A stretch of DNA of 64,000 bases from Mugil cephalus (taxonomy: Eukaryota; Chordata; Actinopteri; Mugiliformes; Mugilidae): the NCBI RefSeq assembly GCF_022458985.1, contig NC_061786.1:18668974-18732973 (forward strand), written 5' to 3'. Below the pieces are notes generated by a model, which worked only from the letters and a program-made list of their open reading frames with translations, did not search any database and was not told the origin of the DNA. Positions 28,480 to 41,675 of the stretch are shown piece by piece. How positions within the stretch are numbered: the stretch's first letter is position 1; each line of letters opens with the position of its first letter. The position numbers and the translations under genes were made by a program.

Positions 28480-28578
28480 ATATTTTCCTAGCCGAGGCAC
28501 TTTTTATATGTTTAAATGAATTGTAAACTCCACAACTTGCTGCATCTGCCTCCGCGATGTTAATCCCCTCTGTTAAAG

Positions 28579-29358
28579 CTACTTAGTGCGCTGATAAAAC
28601 TGCACCACAGCTTTCTCCTGCTCCTGAGTCTCAATCGAACCTCGTCGAAGCCTGCGGATCTCGTTGATGGCGTCGATCCCCGACATCTTCCTGGTCTTCA
28701 CCAGGTAGCAGGCGAGCATGGTGCCCGTCCTCCCGTGGCCGTGCATGCAGTGAACCGCCGCGCCCTGAAGACAAACAATTCCTTCGTTAATTTGCCTGCC
28801 CGACATCCTGCGGTCGCACGCTGGAACGTCATGAGCTCACGGTTTGGGATCAGGAGGAAACAAGGCTCTTTGTTAATTGAGAAGATAACAAGCAGACGGT
28901 TTATCTGAGCCTTCTCGTAAACTGGCAAATGGTTCTTGTAATTTTATTCCCGGCCACTAATCCGGGGCTTTAATGGACGTCGACCGAACGTGATGACTGT
29001 GGATTGTGAGTGAGAATTCGTCCCCATAAGAGTTCTGAGAATACTTGACAAGCATAAACGTCCATCAAGTCTGCGATCAGATGCTCACCTCCCCCTTAGA
29101 GTTGGCCTCCTCCACGATGGAGAGGAACCTGTCGATCTGAGTCGGTGTCGGAGGAGTGAAGTCGGCTATCTTGATGTGGTGAAGCTGCAGCTCCGGGCAG
29201 GTGTCGTGGTAGGGCGGTTTCCTCTCACACAGGCACACCAGGTGCTTGATGCCGTTGTCCAGCAGGTACTGGTACTCGCAGGTCATCCTGGGCATGGCCA
29301 GTCCGGCCACCTTACCTGGATCCACCCAGGAGAAGTTGTGTGGAGCGCTGGAGGACAT
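28579..29358 (-). CDS. dusp23: Dual-specificity phosphatase 23
   Basis: Two coding exons on the minus strand: 29358-29089 (90 codons) and 28764-28579, giving 151 residues, almost the same as human DUSP23 (150). The P-loop is HCMHGHGRT with catalytic Cys96 and Arg102. The general acid is Asp66 in KIADFTPP. Flanking family blocks NFSWVDPGKVAGLA, TGTMLACYLVK, EIRRLRRGSIET and the C-terminal QFYQRTK are all present. It is a small cytosolic phosphatase acting on phospho-Tyr/Thr substrates (family knowledge). A splice acceptor (T-run plus AG) just upstream of the ATG implies a non-coding first exon, probably near the CCAAT boxes at 29.9 kb. It converges with afdn: 332 bp separate the stop codons. 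Confidence 0.96.
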
Positions 29359-29910
29359 GACAGCTAAACTAAAAAAAAAGAGGAAGCACGTGTTTTATTT
29401 AAGAATAAAAACATAAATACAAACTTGAGCTTAGTCCGAACTTAGCCTGGCTTTGATATTTTGTCTTTTAAAGCAAATATTAAGAGAGATTAAAAAGTAA
29501 ACATACTCTACAGGATCATCTGTTTGTCTTGTCAACATAGTTACAACACTACCTGCTAGGCTAGGTGGTTCAGTGACTTACAGAGGGATTAGTTTAACGA
29601 CAGTACACATTTCAATATAATAAGACACGGGGTGTGTAAATACGCTGCAGACATAACCACACTACATCTACTTCTACACAAGAAAACACGATCTACCTTA
29701 ACGTTAGTTATGTATGTATGCGCAGCTAATGCTTTGCATGGATTGAGATTTTTTTTTAGAAGATAATGTGTTAGTATATGAATCTATAAATTCCTTTAAA
29801 CCAAATAAATTGCTTTATTTACGACTTGCTGTGGGTAAGAAAAAAAAATAAGTGCGCATTTGTAGAAGGTGTCATTACGGCGCTGCTATTTCACCTGGCA
29901 ACGAGAAATA

Positions 29911-29965
29911 CTATTTTCCGATTGGCTAATAGGTCGCTGCTATTTTCTGATTGGTTGATGGGTCG
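29911..29965 (-). promoter_or_regulatory. Probable dusp23 promoter with duplicated CCAAT box
   Basis: Two imperfect copies of a 26-bp unit at 29911-29936 and 29940-29965 (period 29). Each contains ATTGG (CCAAT on the minus strand) at 29921-29925 and 29950-29954. Position and orientation suit NF-Y sites upstream of dusp23, about 550-600 bp from its ATG. Confidence 0.5.
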
Positions 29966-30723
29966 AAGACTCAAACAGAACGGCCTGCCTTCGCCTCGTC
30001 CGCCTATAGATCATTAATATATTTTATATATTTACAGTCTATGTTCCTAATGCGTGCGGCGAGTTGTATCTCAGAGTGAGAAATGTCAAGTGTGGCGCGT
30101 GAACTTATTGAAATGCGTGTGCGAGACTTAAGAGTCCTGCTAATGCTTCAACTTCGCTAGCGGCTATATAGGTAATACGAGTCACTGCAACTTTAATGCA
30201 GTGAAAACACTTATGGTAACACATTCATTGCATATGTATTATTAATTACAGCCACATACATGCCTCACAAATGATCAACAACATTACTTACAGTTTTTCC
30301 TTGGGTAGGAAGTGACGGTCCGTTATCAAGCTACCTAGCAGTCACTTTCTCTCCCCTTTAGGTACAAACTACTACTGTAAAACGGGGCACATCGCCTTAT
30401 ATAACCGAGGTTATCGGGTTTAAGACTGCGTTAAAGCCGGCAGCCACTACGGAGAGCACAGTCGAGCCAGCTGCTCACGTTTTTTTTCTGCACTTTGCCC
30501 TTATTTGAAGCATTACGGTAATCGCGTGCAAAAACAGCCCTTCAAAATAAAAGCGTCATTCGTCGACGCTGCCAATTAGTAAATGGTGAACAAATAATCT
30601 AATGAATGACTTACTATCGTTTGCAGCACTGTTATATCCTATAAATTAGGCTGCTCTCATGGCTTGCAGTAGTTTACATTTCTAAAATGTCTTCAGTATG
30701 TTTAGATATGCTGTCAATGAAAC

Positions 30724-30724
<1 letters not shown>

Positions 30725-30754
<30 letters not shown>
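30725..30754. repeat. (TTA)n microsatellite
   Basis: About ten perfect trinucleotide units. Confidence 0.95.
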
Positions 30755-32334
30755 CCCGGGTGACATTCTGATGTTGTGCACTATCAGGGTGAAGTAAAAT
30801 TAGTCTGTGAATACAGGTTAGCTGGTTGCCTGGCAACACGCTTTAATGTTTACTGTAACACTATATTTATTATTTTTGAGTAGGTCACTGGGTCTGTTTT
30901 TACCGTCAACAATAGCAGTCCAGGTTCTTATTTATCTTATTTAGTTTCCTATTTATCCCAACTATAAAAAAGTCTACATGTCACCTATTATCATCAACAT
31001 TTATAATCTAATATTCCTAATTTTACATCTAAAATTAGAAATAATTTTAGAGTTGGTCATGAAGATGGAGAAGCTGTCTTAATAAAATTAGTTTTCAAAC
31101 TTTATTTAAAACTGTAAGAGATCTGAAAGTCTGAATGCTAACGAAATATGTATAAAAATGAACTAAAACTTGTTCCATCTATTAAGACTGAAGTTGAAAA
31201 CAACTCAAAGTGTCCTGAAATAATTTATCATCTAATTATTGTATCATATTTTTAATTTTAGGTCTTTTCCTTATGGGCTACTTAGCACATGTCTGACAGA
31301 CACGTCTGTACAAAGATGTTTTTAAAAATATCACGGTCTGCGAAATAAACATACAGTGATGATTTTTCATTCATTGAGTTCTTTATGTTCAAGCTTTATT
31401 TCAAACTATAGTAGAGACGTAAGAGTTTATATGCTAAAGAATATCTGTTAAATTATGTTTTACGTGAGCAGATTGAGATTAAATTAGAGAAACCAGTCCC
31501 AGTCGTGCACAGAGGGATTAAAAACTACAAACAATCTGCATGAAAGAAATCCACAAATCCGAGCCCCTCCTATCACGTAATTATCAGAAAGCTGCAGCTA
31601 CTGTTATTTATATTTGAGAGACGCCCCTGTTGAGTCTGTCGTGAGTCATTCTTCTTTTAATATATATATTCCTTCATCACTTCCAGATCGAGGCTGCCCC
31701 TTGTTTCACACATGAAAGCAGAGAAAGCGTTTTTTTTTTTCTTTTTTTGTCCATTTCATGCAATAGTTAATGATACAAACACAAACGTTCAGAACTCACA
31801 GCACAGCACATTTTACTTGCTAGTCATTTTATACAAATAGTAGAAAGAGGGTTTGTATCTTGAAGGAGACAAACTGCATCACATTTGCCAGATAGATGTC
31901 GATACACGGAGACTGATCTTCAGAAAGGTAAAAGGCGTAAATAGAGTCACAGAGTCGAATGTTTCAAACATCCCATTAAAAAAGCTTCCACTAACTGTTT
32001 GGTGTAAAAAAAAAAAAAAAGAAGAAGAAGAAGAAGAAAGAAAGATAGATAGAGAGAAAGAGGCCGACGTTATCATGTACAGTTATAGAAAGATATCTAG
32101 GTAAAGTTGGGTAAGCACAAAATAAACAACAACTTAAAAAACATTCCAATAATCAGGTGGTAGGCGTAGTTGTGTTCGCGTTGTCTACGGCGCTCGACAC
32201 ACCCACAAACCATTAACAGAACATCTGGAAGTCCCAACAGAACCACAAAACAGCTGTATTCTCATTGTATCTATTTTTTTTTTGTTTGTTTTGTTTCGTT
32301 TTAGTTTGTACACATCACAACCTGGAGACTTGGT

Positions 32335-32382
32335 AGACTGACTGACTGACTGACTGACTGGTTGTCCATCACTTCTTCTCTG

Positions 32383-32413
<31 letters not shown>
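32335..32413. repeat. (GACT)n and (ATC)n microsatellites in the presumed gng2 3' UTR
   Basis: (GACT)n at 32335-32361 and (ATC)n at 32384-32413, about 280-360 bp downstream of the gng2 stop codon on the minus strand. Confidence 0.9.
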
Positions 32414-32414
<1 letters not shown>

Positions 32415-32694
32415 CTAAAAGCGCAGACCCCTTCAACATGCCGCACACACCCCTCAAAAAGCAATCACTTTAATGGTTACACGTTAACTCTTGTGGTTTT
32501 TTAAATTTTGCACCGTTTTTTTTCGGTGCCGCTCGACAAAAAGGGGGTCGGCATTAACGGTCGCCCCCCACCCCCACCCCCCGCTAGAAGATTTCTACGT
32601 GTTTTGAACGTCCAGGTTCAAAGTCCCACACTGAGCCGACTGCTGAAGGGCCATGCCGAGTTTTTTTTTTTTTTATCTTTTTCGTTTTTCTTTT

Positions 32695-34443
<1,749 letters not shown>

Positions 34444-35654
34444 TCAGGTCTCGTATGCTCTGTCTGGGTGGAGGAGGGAGAGATTTAAACACTCCAGACA
34501 TCTTAGCTCACGGGCGAGCGCTGCAACATACTGTAAGAGGCATGCAAAGAGGAGGGCTAGTAACAGATACCCTGTTTATTATCACACACACACACACAAA
34601 CCACCGACACAGGCATATTATTTATGGTGTCAGTTGCTAGGCAGCCCCTGACAGTAATGGGGGGGGGGGAGGCAGAGAAGGTGGGAGGACAGTGAGGGGG
34701 CGGCGCTTTGTCCAGCACTATATTTAAAATAGATAAGAAACGTTACTGATTTCAGATATAAAGGCTCCTATTCTGCAGCGACGCGGCGACTATTGACACA
34801 CAAGGGCACAAGGGTGAGTCTCAAGTGAAGGACGATCGATCAATAAATTGATGTATTTTGTCTTTGATTCAAGGTGACACAGTCGTTAGTCATACAAAAA
34901 AAGAGAAACTTAATATCCAAATAGTCGTTCTCCATCATACTAAATAAATGAATAAATTGATATGTACTTCCTTACCTCTAAAGGATTGTCTCCCCCCTCT
35001 ATTTCTGCATGTCTCATTTCTCCACAACATTAATAAAAACCTCCTTACATCAACAGGTTTTGAGTTGAACACCTACAACATCTATAACATATATAACAAC
35101 CACGCCACACGGAGAATAAATTCATAAAAACAACTGTACTATAATATAATAATATCAAACGATAAGTCTTTGCTTTACACATTTTCTGTTACAAAATGTG
35201 CAGAAAAAAGCTCTTAAATGTGTTTTCTTGACCAAACTAAGGTTATTAAAGTTATGATTACGTTCATTGTTGCTCATCCGAACACTTTACACCAACTGTA
35301 TTTGTTAACTGTGGTGTGAATGTCCATCCATGTACAAACGGAGGTAAGCTGTGTGCCTTGGCGGCCATTTTTATCATTTATTTTTTGACTAACATGCTCC
35401 TTTTCCAATTATAGAGTGTAATAAAAAAATGCTATTTGCTAAAAGCTATTTGGGCCGGTGTCACGTCATGAATCCCAAAGTTGCAGTAACACTATTTGAC
35501 CACTGCTCCAAAGTAGCATCACTTTTCCAGAAGACTATGTTTACACCTAATGGGTATTTCTCAACATGTGTCCTCGTTTATACTCGTGCTCTTGTGGAGT
35601 TAGTCTAGTTTTATCTAGTGCTATTTATAAATATACATTATTATCATCATGTTG

Positions 35655-35850
35655 CATTCAGTATTAAGCTGTATAAATAATACACAGGTCCAAATACTCA
35701 TTTTTTTTGTTTCTAATGTGCAACAATAAGGTGGTCGTGCTAGAAAATTGTGGAGGAAAACTTAAAAAAAAAATATATATATATATAGATAAAAAATGTC
35801 TAATCAACTAAAAGATGTTGCGACCCCCTGCCGGCCTTGAAGACCTATGC
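35655..35850 (+). repeat. Interspersed repeat family R1, copy B
   Basis: Same block order as copy A, with an (AT)n insertion at about 35,772-35,786. Flanked 5' by AT-rich sequence (ATTCAGTATTAA) that also appears inverted in copy C. Confidence 0.65.
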
Positions 35851-36734
35851 TTTAAATGATTTAGATGCTTCAAAATATATTGTTTGGAATTGGCAGAAGC
35901 TGCACTATGGCTGATCTTGGTTGCAAAACTTTGTCTTAATTGTAAACACAATTTACAGTAATTTACTTTCTACTAACTGCAGAAATGGTGACCACACTGC
36001 TGAGTAAATAATTAATGAAAATCCACACATGAAGAACAGCTTCAATACTTTCTTATTCCTCATTCATCCATTTATTCCTCGTTCTTTAAGTCTCTATTCA
36101 GGTGAGTTTGGTGTCCTCAGATCCTCTCCTATTTTCTATAACCTTTTTTTTCTGAAGCAGCATCATGCTTGGTGTTGATCAATGCCCCCCCCCCCCCCCC
36201 GTGATCCGGCTGTAGGCGCAGTGGTTCGTCCCAGCGAGGGGTCAACACTGATCTCAGGGAGGGGCGTGAGGATTAACGCTCCACGGTGGCTGCTACTATT
36301 AAAAGCTCGGTATCTATCCATCTATCTCCTCCGTGAAGACCATCATCCATCACCCACCCAACACATCCAGCGCCCTCATCCCTTCCCTTCAGCCCCATTC
36401 ATTCGTTCATTCGTTCATCCCCCCCGACCCCTCTCACCCCTCCATCCAATTTCCCTCAAGTCCTGGCCCCAATAAACTCCCTTTGCAGTTGAATTTAATG
36501 TAATCGAAAAGACCTAAACATCCAAATTTCATGTTTATGTCATAGATAATAACATTGTGCATGAACAGTTAAACGATATTACTAATATTAATAAGTTATT
36601 ATATTAATAACTTCTCACGAACAATAACTCTTTATTAATTATGTATATTTACTGTCCAAGTTCATTTTATATATCTGCTCCTGACCTTTATTTTTTCTAT
36701 TTATTTTATTCTTTTTTTTTTACACTTTTATTTT

Positions 36735-36965
36735 TAGGGGGTCACAAAATTTTTAGTTGATCACACATTTTTTTTATATTTCTTTTTAATTTCCCCCCAA
36801 ATTTTCTGGCACAACCACCGTACAGTTAAACATTTGAAATAAAAAAATGAATATTTGGACCTGTGTATTGTTTGAATAGTTTAATATTGAATGCAAAATG
36901 ATAATAATAAAGTATAAATAGCACTAGTTTAATATAGGTAGGGGTCCCTACTTAACCTCTCCTTC
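36735..36965 (-). repeat. Interspersed repeat family R1, copy C (inverted)
   Basis: The reverse complement carries GTGGTTGTGCCAGAAAATTT, TGATCAACTAAAAATTTTGT and a terminal GACCCC, collinear with copy B. The AGGTCCAAATA and TATTGAATGCAAAAT blocks are also shared. Confidence 0.65.
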
Positions 36966-38004
36966 AGTTTGAGGGTCATTGGCCTGAAAGACATTGAAAA
37001 AACCCCGGGTTTAAGTGCTTTGTTTTATACCAATGAGCCAATAAAGCTGATTCTAATATTACTTATGTTTCCCAATTGTCTTTAATTTTCTATTTTTGTC
37101 CCTCTACTGTTCCACTGCTGCAAATCTCCCCACTATGGGACCAATAACTACTAAGATTTACAGTGACACAATTTCATTCCATCTCGCACTTATAACAATA
37201 AAGCGTAAACAAAGTCCGTCTAGAAACCAAACTGGAGTTTAAAGAAAGAGTGTTTCTTATCGTTTTCAGCCCGGATTTCTGCGAGGATCTCCAGTATTTA
37301 CCTAACTCCCACTCTTTCAGGGCCGAACCCATTTCCTCCGGGGTCGAGCTGGAACGTCTCTGAACGATGTCGGCGCAAACTAAGTGACAATCTGAGGAGG
37401 ATTTATGGGCCCGACCTGCAGCGGTCTGCACGCTATCCACAGCCTGACATAGACAAGACGTTTTACAGTCACTACGGCCGAGGGACCCTGGTTATTCTCA
37501 GCGAGAGGAAAACACCACCTTGTAGGGTCATAGTGTGTAAAAAAAATGTTTCTTAAAAAATTATAAGAAAATTACAAGAAATGTGAACATGCTCAGTCTA
37601 TATTTTGTAATATATGGATTTGAAATTAACACAAGAACTACGTGATAAACCCTCAGGCTTGAATGCAAACCTCACCAAAATAAAAAATAGGACAAAAACT
37701 TGAAACAGAGGCTTGATTGACAAGTAGAAAAAATTCTTTTGTCGTGTCAAGGCCGTATTATTACTTCAACGCTCAGGGGAGGCGTCAAAACAGGCCAGTG
37801 TTTAATCAGACTATTGATAGGGATAGATGTCACCCTTAAAGGTTTCTGGGATGTCTGTAGAAAAGTAGGTCTTTTTTTTTTTTTTTTGGTGCGTAAAATA
37901 CTGTGGTACAATAGCCTAGTTTGTCTAAAAATTGCCAAGGAGCGGCGACGCTTTCAATAAACCAAATTAAGAACGGCGTATTAATAGGCTGTAAGAAGTG
38001 GAGT

Positions 38005-38532
38005 ACCGTATTTCCTCTAATAGTAGCTGGTGTTTTAATTAGTAGCCGTAGTCTCTTATGATGGCCGGGGGCGTGGCTTACGTGAACAAATAAAGGCCGG
38101 GTGCACTAGTAGTCAGACAATCATAGGTGTAGTAACACGCAGGTGCCACAGGTGGCAGTAGCTATGTTTGAAGTGACAGATAAACCCAGATTTTCAATGA
38201 AACGCTGTCATTACAACTGAGCTTAAAGAAGAAAATTTGACGGGAACTTCAAGAAGAAGGTTTTGAAACATGCACAGAAAAATACAGGAGAGGAAGCTGC
38301 AAAACGCTTTAATGTTGACCCCCAAACAATACGTTGTTTTGATACCAGGACGTTCTATGGCCATTGTAAATGCTAAAGGGAAAAAAAAGGTGTAAATGGT
38401 AGGAAAACTGAACAAATATATCAGTATGAAACAATGGGACTTAGAAATAAAGGCCTCCATCTAATAAAATGGGCGTGTATTCTGGACAACGGAGTAAATA
38501 AAGGCCTCGGCCACTATTAGAGGAAATACGGT
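38005..38532 (+). mobile_element. Non-autonomous pogo/Tigger-type DNA transposon (MITE)
   Basis: A 528-bp element with terminal inverted repeats of about 20 bp: ACCGTATTTCCTCTAATAG at 38005-38023 and its reverse complement ending at 38532. A frame at 38266-38333 encodes KHAQKNTGEEAAKRFNVDP followed by QTIR, which fits the start of a CENP-B/pogo-type helix-turn-helix (ARHFNVDPKxIR pattern). Upstream frames carry stops, so this is a relic with no intact transposase. A TA is present at the left flank but not cleanly at the right, so the target duplication is uncertain. Confidence 0.8.
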
Positions 38533-41124
38533 TCTTCTACAGCTAATTCCAGTGACTTGGTTAGTCTTTGTTTTGAGCAAGATGGCGGTCTTAATTTAGC
38601 ATGTTAGCATGCTAATGGGCCACGTCACTACTACCAAAGCGACCAGATCTCCAGTGCTCCTAAATGTTTAATTTGAAACGTAGTCGCACAAAGAGCAGAA
38701 TAAAACGGGTGAGAGCTGTCACCGCGACTACGAAGTGGCTTTCCTGCTGATTATCGTTGGGAGTGTGCGAAAATGCCACCCTGACATTTTCATATCTACA
38801 GAGGGAGGGGTGAGGAGATGGTGACATGTAGCAGATGGCCATGCTGGAATGGGCTCGTATCTTAAAAAAAAAAAAAAACACCCGACGCCGAATAAAATGC
38901 TTTAAAACGAATGATGAATGAAGTTCATTATTGGCTGCAGTTTAGGTTTGGGGTGTCCTGTATCTGTATCACAAAACCTCTTTCACTTCCTTCTTTCCTT
39001 CCTTCCTTCCTTCCTTCCTTTCTATCTGTCTGTCAGCAGCTGAAAATACCATCCTGAGATGTTGCATGTGGTGTCAACATGCTGATACGACTGTGACATC
39101 CCAACAGGCGCCGATTAAATAATGCATTCGAAACAGACACGGACCTCGACCCCGGATTCACGGGAGCCGCCACTATTAGTTCGCAAACTGACCAGCTTGT
39201 GCGGTAATGGTGAGCTCCTTCCTCCTTCCTCTTACCTCGTCTGCTCACTCCTCCGCGCTCTGCCCCCGGTGTCGCCCTTTGCGGTTCAGTCAGCAGCTTG
39301 TGTCCGCCGCGCTCTCTGGAAGACAGAAGGAAGGGGATGAAGCCGGGAGTCGAGGAGCAGCGAGAATCAGAGCTCTGCACGCGCCTTTTCGTTCCTGCAT
39401 TCCAGATAAATTACGCAGAGGCGTTCGCGTGTCGCCTCTGATCACCGGGTGTCAGAATGTCACGGGTCCGCTCAAGAGGAAAAAAACGGGGATGGAGAAA
39501 CAACACCCCACAGAGGGAGAAATTCATTGTTTGGAGGGGACGGGTTTGACATGCACGAGGGTGGAGTGAAGGAGCAGGACGTACGCGGCTCAAGTGGCCC
39601 ACTTTGCTTTGAGCGCGCTCACTATTTCATATGTGCGCTTGAAAATGCAAAGGTCAAATTTCCAAATGTGTAAAGCGTGAGGACGACAAAGAATCTTCTT
39701 CTTCTTCTTCTTCTATGTGTGCGTCTGTTTCTTGGCTTGTAAAGGGAACCTCATGTCTGCAGAAACTGGTTAGCCTAGCTTAGCCTAACCTAGCATTAAG
39801 ACATTATTTGCCATTAAACCACCATGCATCCTAGTTTACTCTTTGTTTTTTGTATGCATTAAACAAACAACGATATGAAGTGTTGATCTGTGACTATTTT
39901 CATCCCCCCTCTGTTTTTCTCTGACCCCTCCGTGCTCTCTCTTTCTTTCTTATTCTGGTCCCTCGGATTCACTCTTAATGCATCTGTGACTCTGCACCTC
40001 GGTTCTCTCTCTCGGCCTCTCTCCTGATAAATGGGACAATTACCCCGCATGAGCAGATCTGCAGTGGAAGGGAATTCCGCCCGTCGTAAATCACGGCCGT
40101 ACACAACATCGGAGCCACGTTAGCCATTAACAGAACCTCGCCGACAGCGGCCAAAACCCCAGAGCCAAAAGCATCTTCGCAACTCTGAAAACTGCTTACG
40201 AGCGGGAGAAAAGAGAGAATGAGATCTTGGTTTGCGATTTCTACATTCACCTACACTGTTACGCTGCGTTATGCAAGCTGTTGGCTGTAATTACTGTATC
40301 ATTCCTTCATGGACAGTGGTTTCTTTTAGGGTTTTGGCCACTTGAAAACACTTGAAAACAGCCCACTGCCGTACATTCTTCAACTGCACGAAAGGAAATA
40401 ACTCCTGATACCAGCAGGTGGCAGTATCTGTAATAGTCATTCACAACTGGAAACAGGAAGAGCTACTATTAACTGAGAGGCTAGGAAGCTAAGGAGAGCT
40501 TTGATCTGACTACAGAACTAGCCTCTAGTTTGAGCTTTATTCATTTTAAATATATTCAAAAGAAAAGGATAAACAACAGAAAGTTATTTAAATACTTCCA
40601 TATTTTACAAAAGGAAAACAGTTTCTACATCATACAAAACAATAACAACCCACAAGACAAGGCTAAATCTTTAATTCAGTGCGATACTTTTTTTTTTTTT
40701 TCCATATATCTACTGAGTATTTTTATAAGTTTTTTTGTAATTGTTTTAGAAGTATCTCCATCTCCACCAAAGGATCCAATGTGGCAAGTTTAAAAAAAAA
40801 TTACATAGACAACATTAACTGCAGTTTTTTAATAAAAGTATCTGTCATTCATAGTTTTTAGAGTTCAGAGTTGTGGACATGACGACAACGTGAGAACATT
40901 GGACAGCAGAAATTTAGTTTAAAAAATGTTTTGTTAAAGTTCAAGTTCATTTGGATTTGTCCTCTATGGTTATTAGGCTATTGGTCCGGCCTTGAGATCA
41001 TACTAGGTTGTTTGGACTAAAATGAGTTTGACGTTCCTGTTCTAGAGGATCATAATGTTGGGAAAATATTTGTGGATTTACATGTGAAATGAAGTTTACT
41101 TTCATTGCTACAGGTGATGCCGTC
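38533..41124. other. gng2-frmd6 spacer, segment 1
   Basis: No gene. Holds (TTCC)n at about 38,986-39,021, (TTC)n at 39,692-39,714, a CpG-containing balanced block at 39,050-39,480, and a unique-looking block at 40,020-40,260. A CTCF-core-like CCAGCAGGTGGCAGTA is at 40411-40426. Confidence 0.4.
40411..40426 (+). promoter_or_regulatory. CTCF-core-like motif
   Basis: CCAGCAGGTGGCAGTA, a close by-eye match to the CTCF core in plus orientation. Confidence 0.35.
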
Positions 41125-41675
41125 TGACAACTTTTTTCCAGTAACGAGTAATCTAACGTGTTACTATTTCTAAACTAACTAATAATCAGATTAAAGTTAC
41201 TTATCCAAGTTAATGCGTGTTACTATTTTTCCCATTTTTATTTTTTTTGCTTTCTTCTTGCATCTCAGTGAGTGACGTCACGTATGCAACAAGTCACGTT
41301 TTCAGCATGAGGGCAATTCACGTGTAATAACCACACAGCAACAAGAGTAGAGTAGTAGTTGCAGACTCAGCTTGGAGGCCAGAGGGTCAAAATAGACTTA
41401 AAAGTCTTTAAGTCAAGACTTTTGAGCAAAACCAGTAATTTGGGGAGAGTTGAAGAACTTGATCAGGCAGAATGTTGCAGAGGAATTTATTTTGTTTTAT
41501 AAAAACATGTATTATATTTCATTTATTGGCAGCTGCTGGATATAACTAATAAAGTAAGTTACTCTAACTCGAACTTATTTTTAAAGGAGTAATCAGTAAA
41601 GTAACTAAGTCACTTTTTAAAGGACTAATCAGTAATCAGATTACTTTTTCAAGGTAACATTGTCCACCACAGATT
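41125..41675. repeat. Degenerate teleost repeat rich in GTAAC/GTTAC and AATCAGATTACT motifs
   Basis: The left end has CCAGTAACGAGTAATCTAAC and GTGTTACTATTTCT. The right end has AGTAATCAGATTACTTTTTC and AAGGTAACATTGTC. The ends are partly inverted relative to each other, and the centre is unrelated unique sequence. I recall this pattern as common in fish genomes and suspect a hAT-like non-autonomous element, but cannot name the family. Confidence 0.5.

Larger units (their letters stand above)
29966..32694. other. Spacer between dusp23 and gng2, including the presumed gng2 3' UTR
   Basis: No coding gene recognised. It holds a (TTA)n microsatellite at 30725-30754 and, in the likely gng2 3' UTR, an A-run at about 32007-32022, (GACT)n and (ATC)n tracts. 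Minus-strand poly(A) signals (TTTATT on the plus strand) occur around 31,095-31,106 and 31,395-31,400. Confidence 0.4.
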
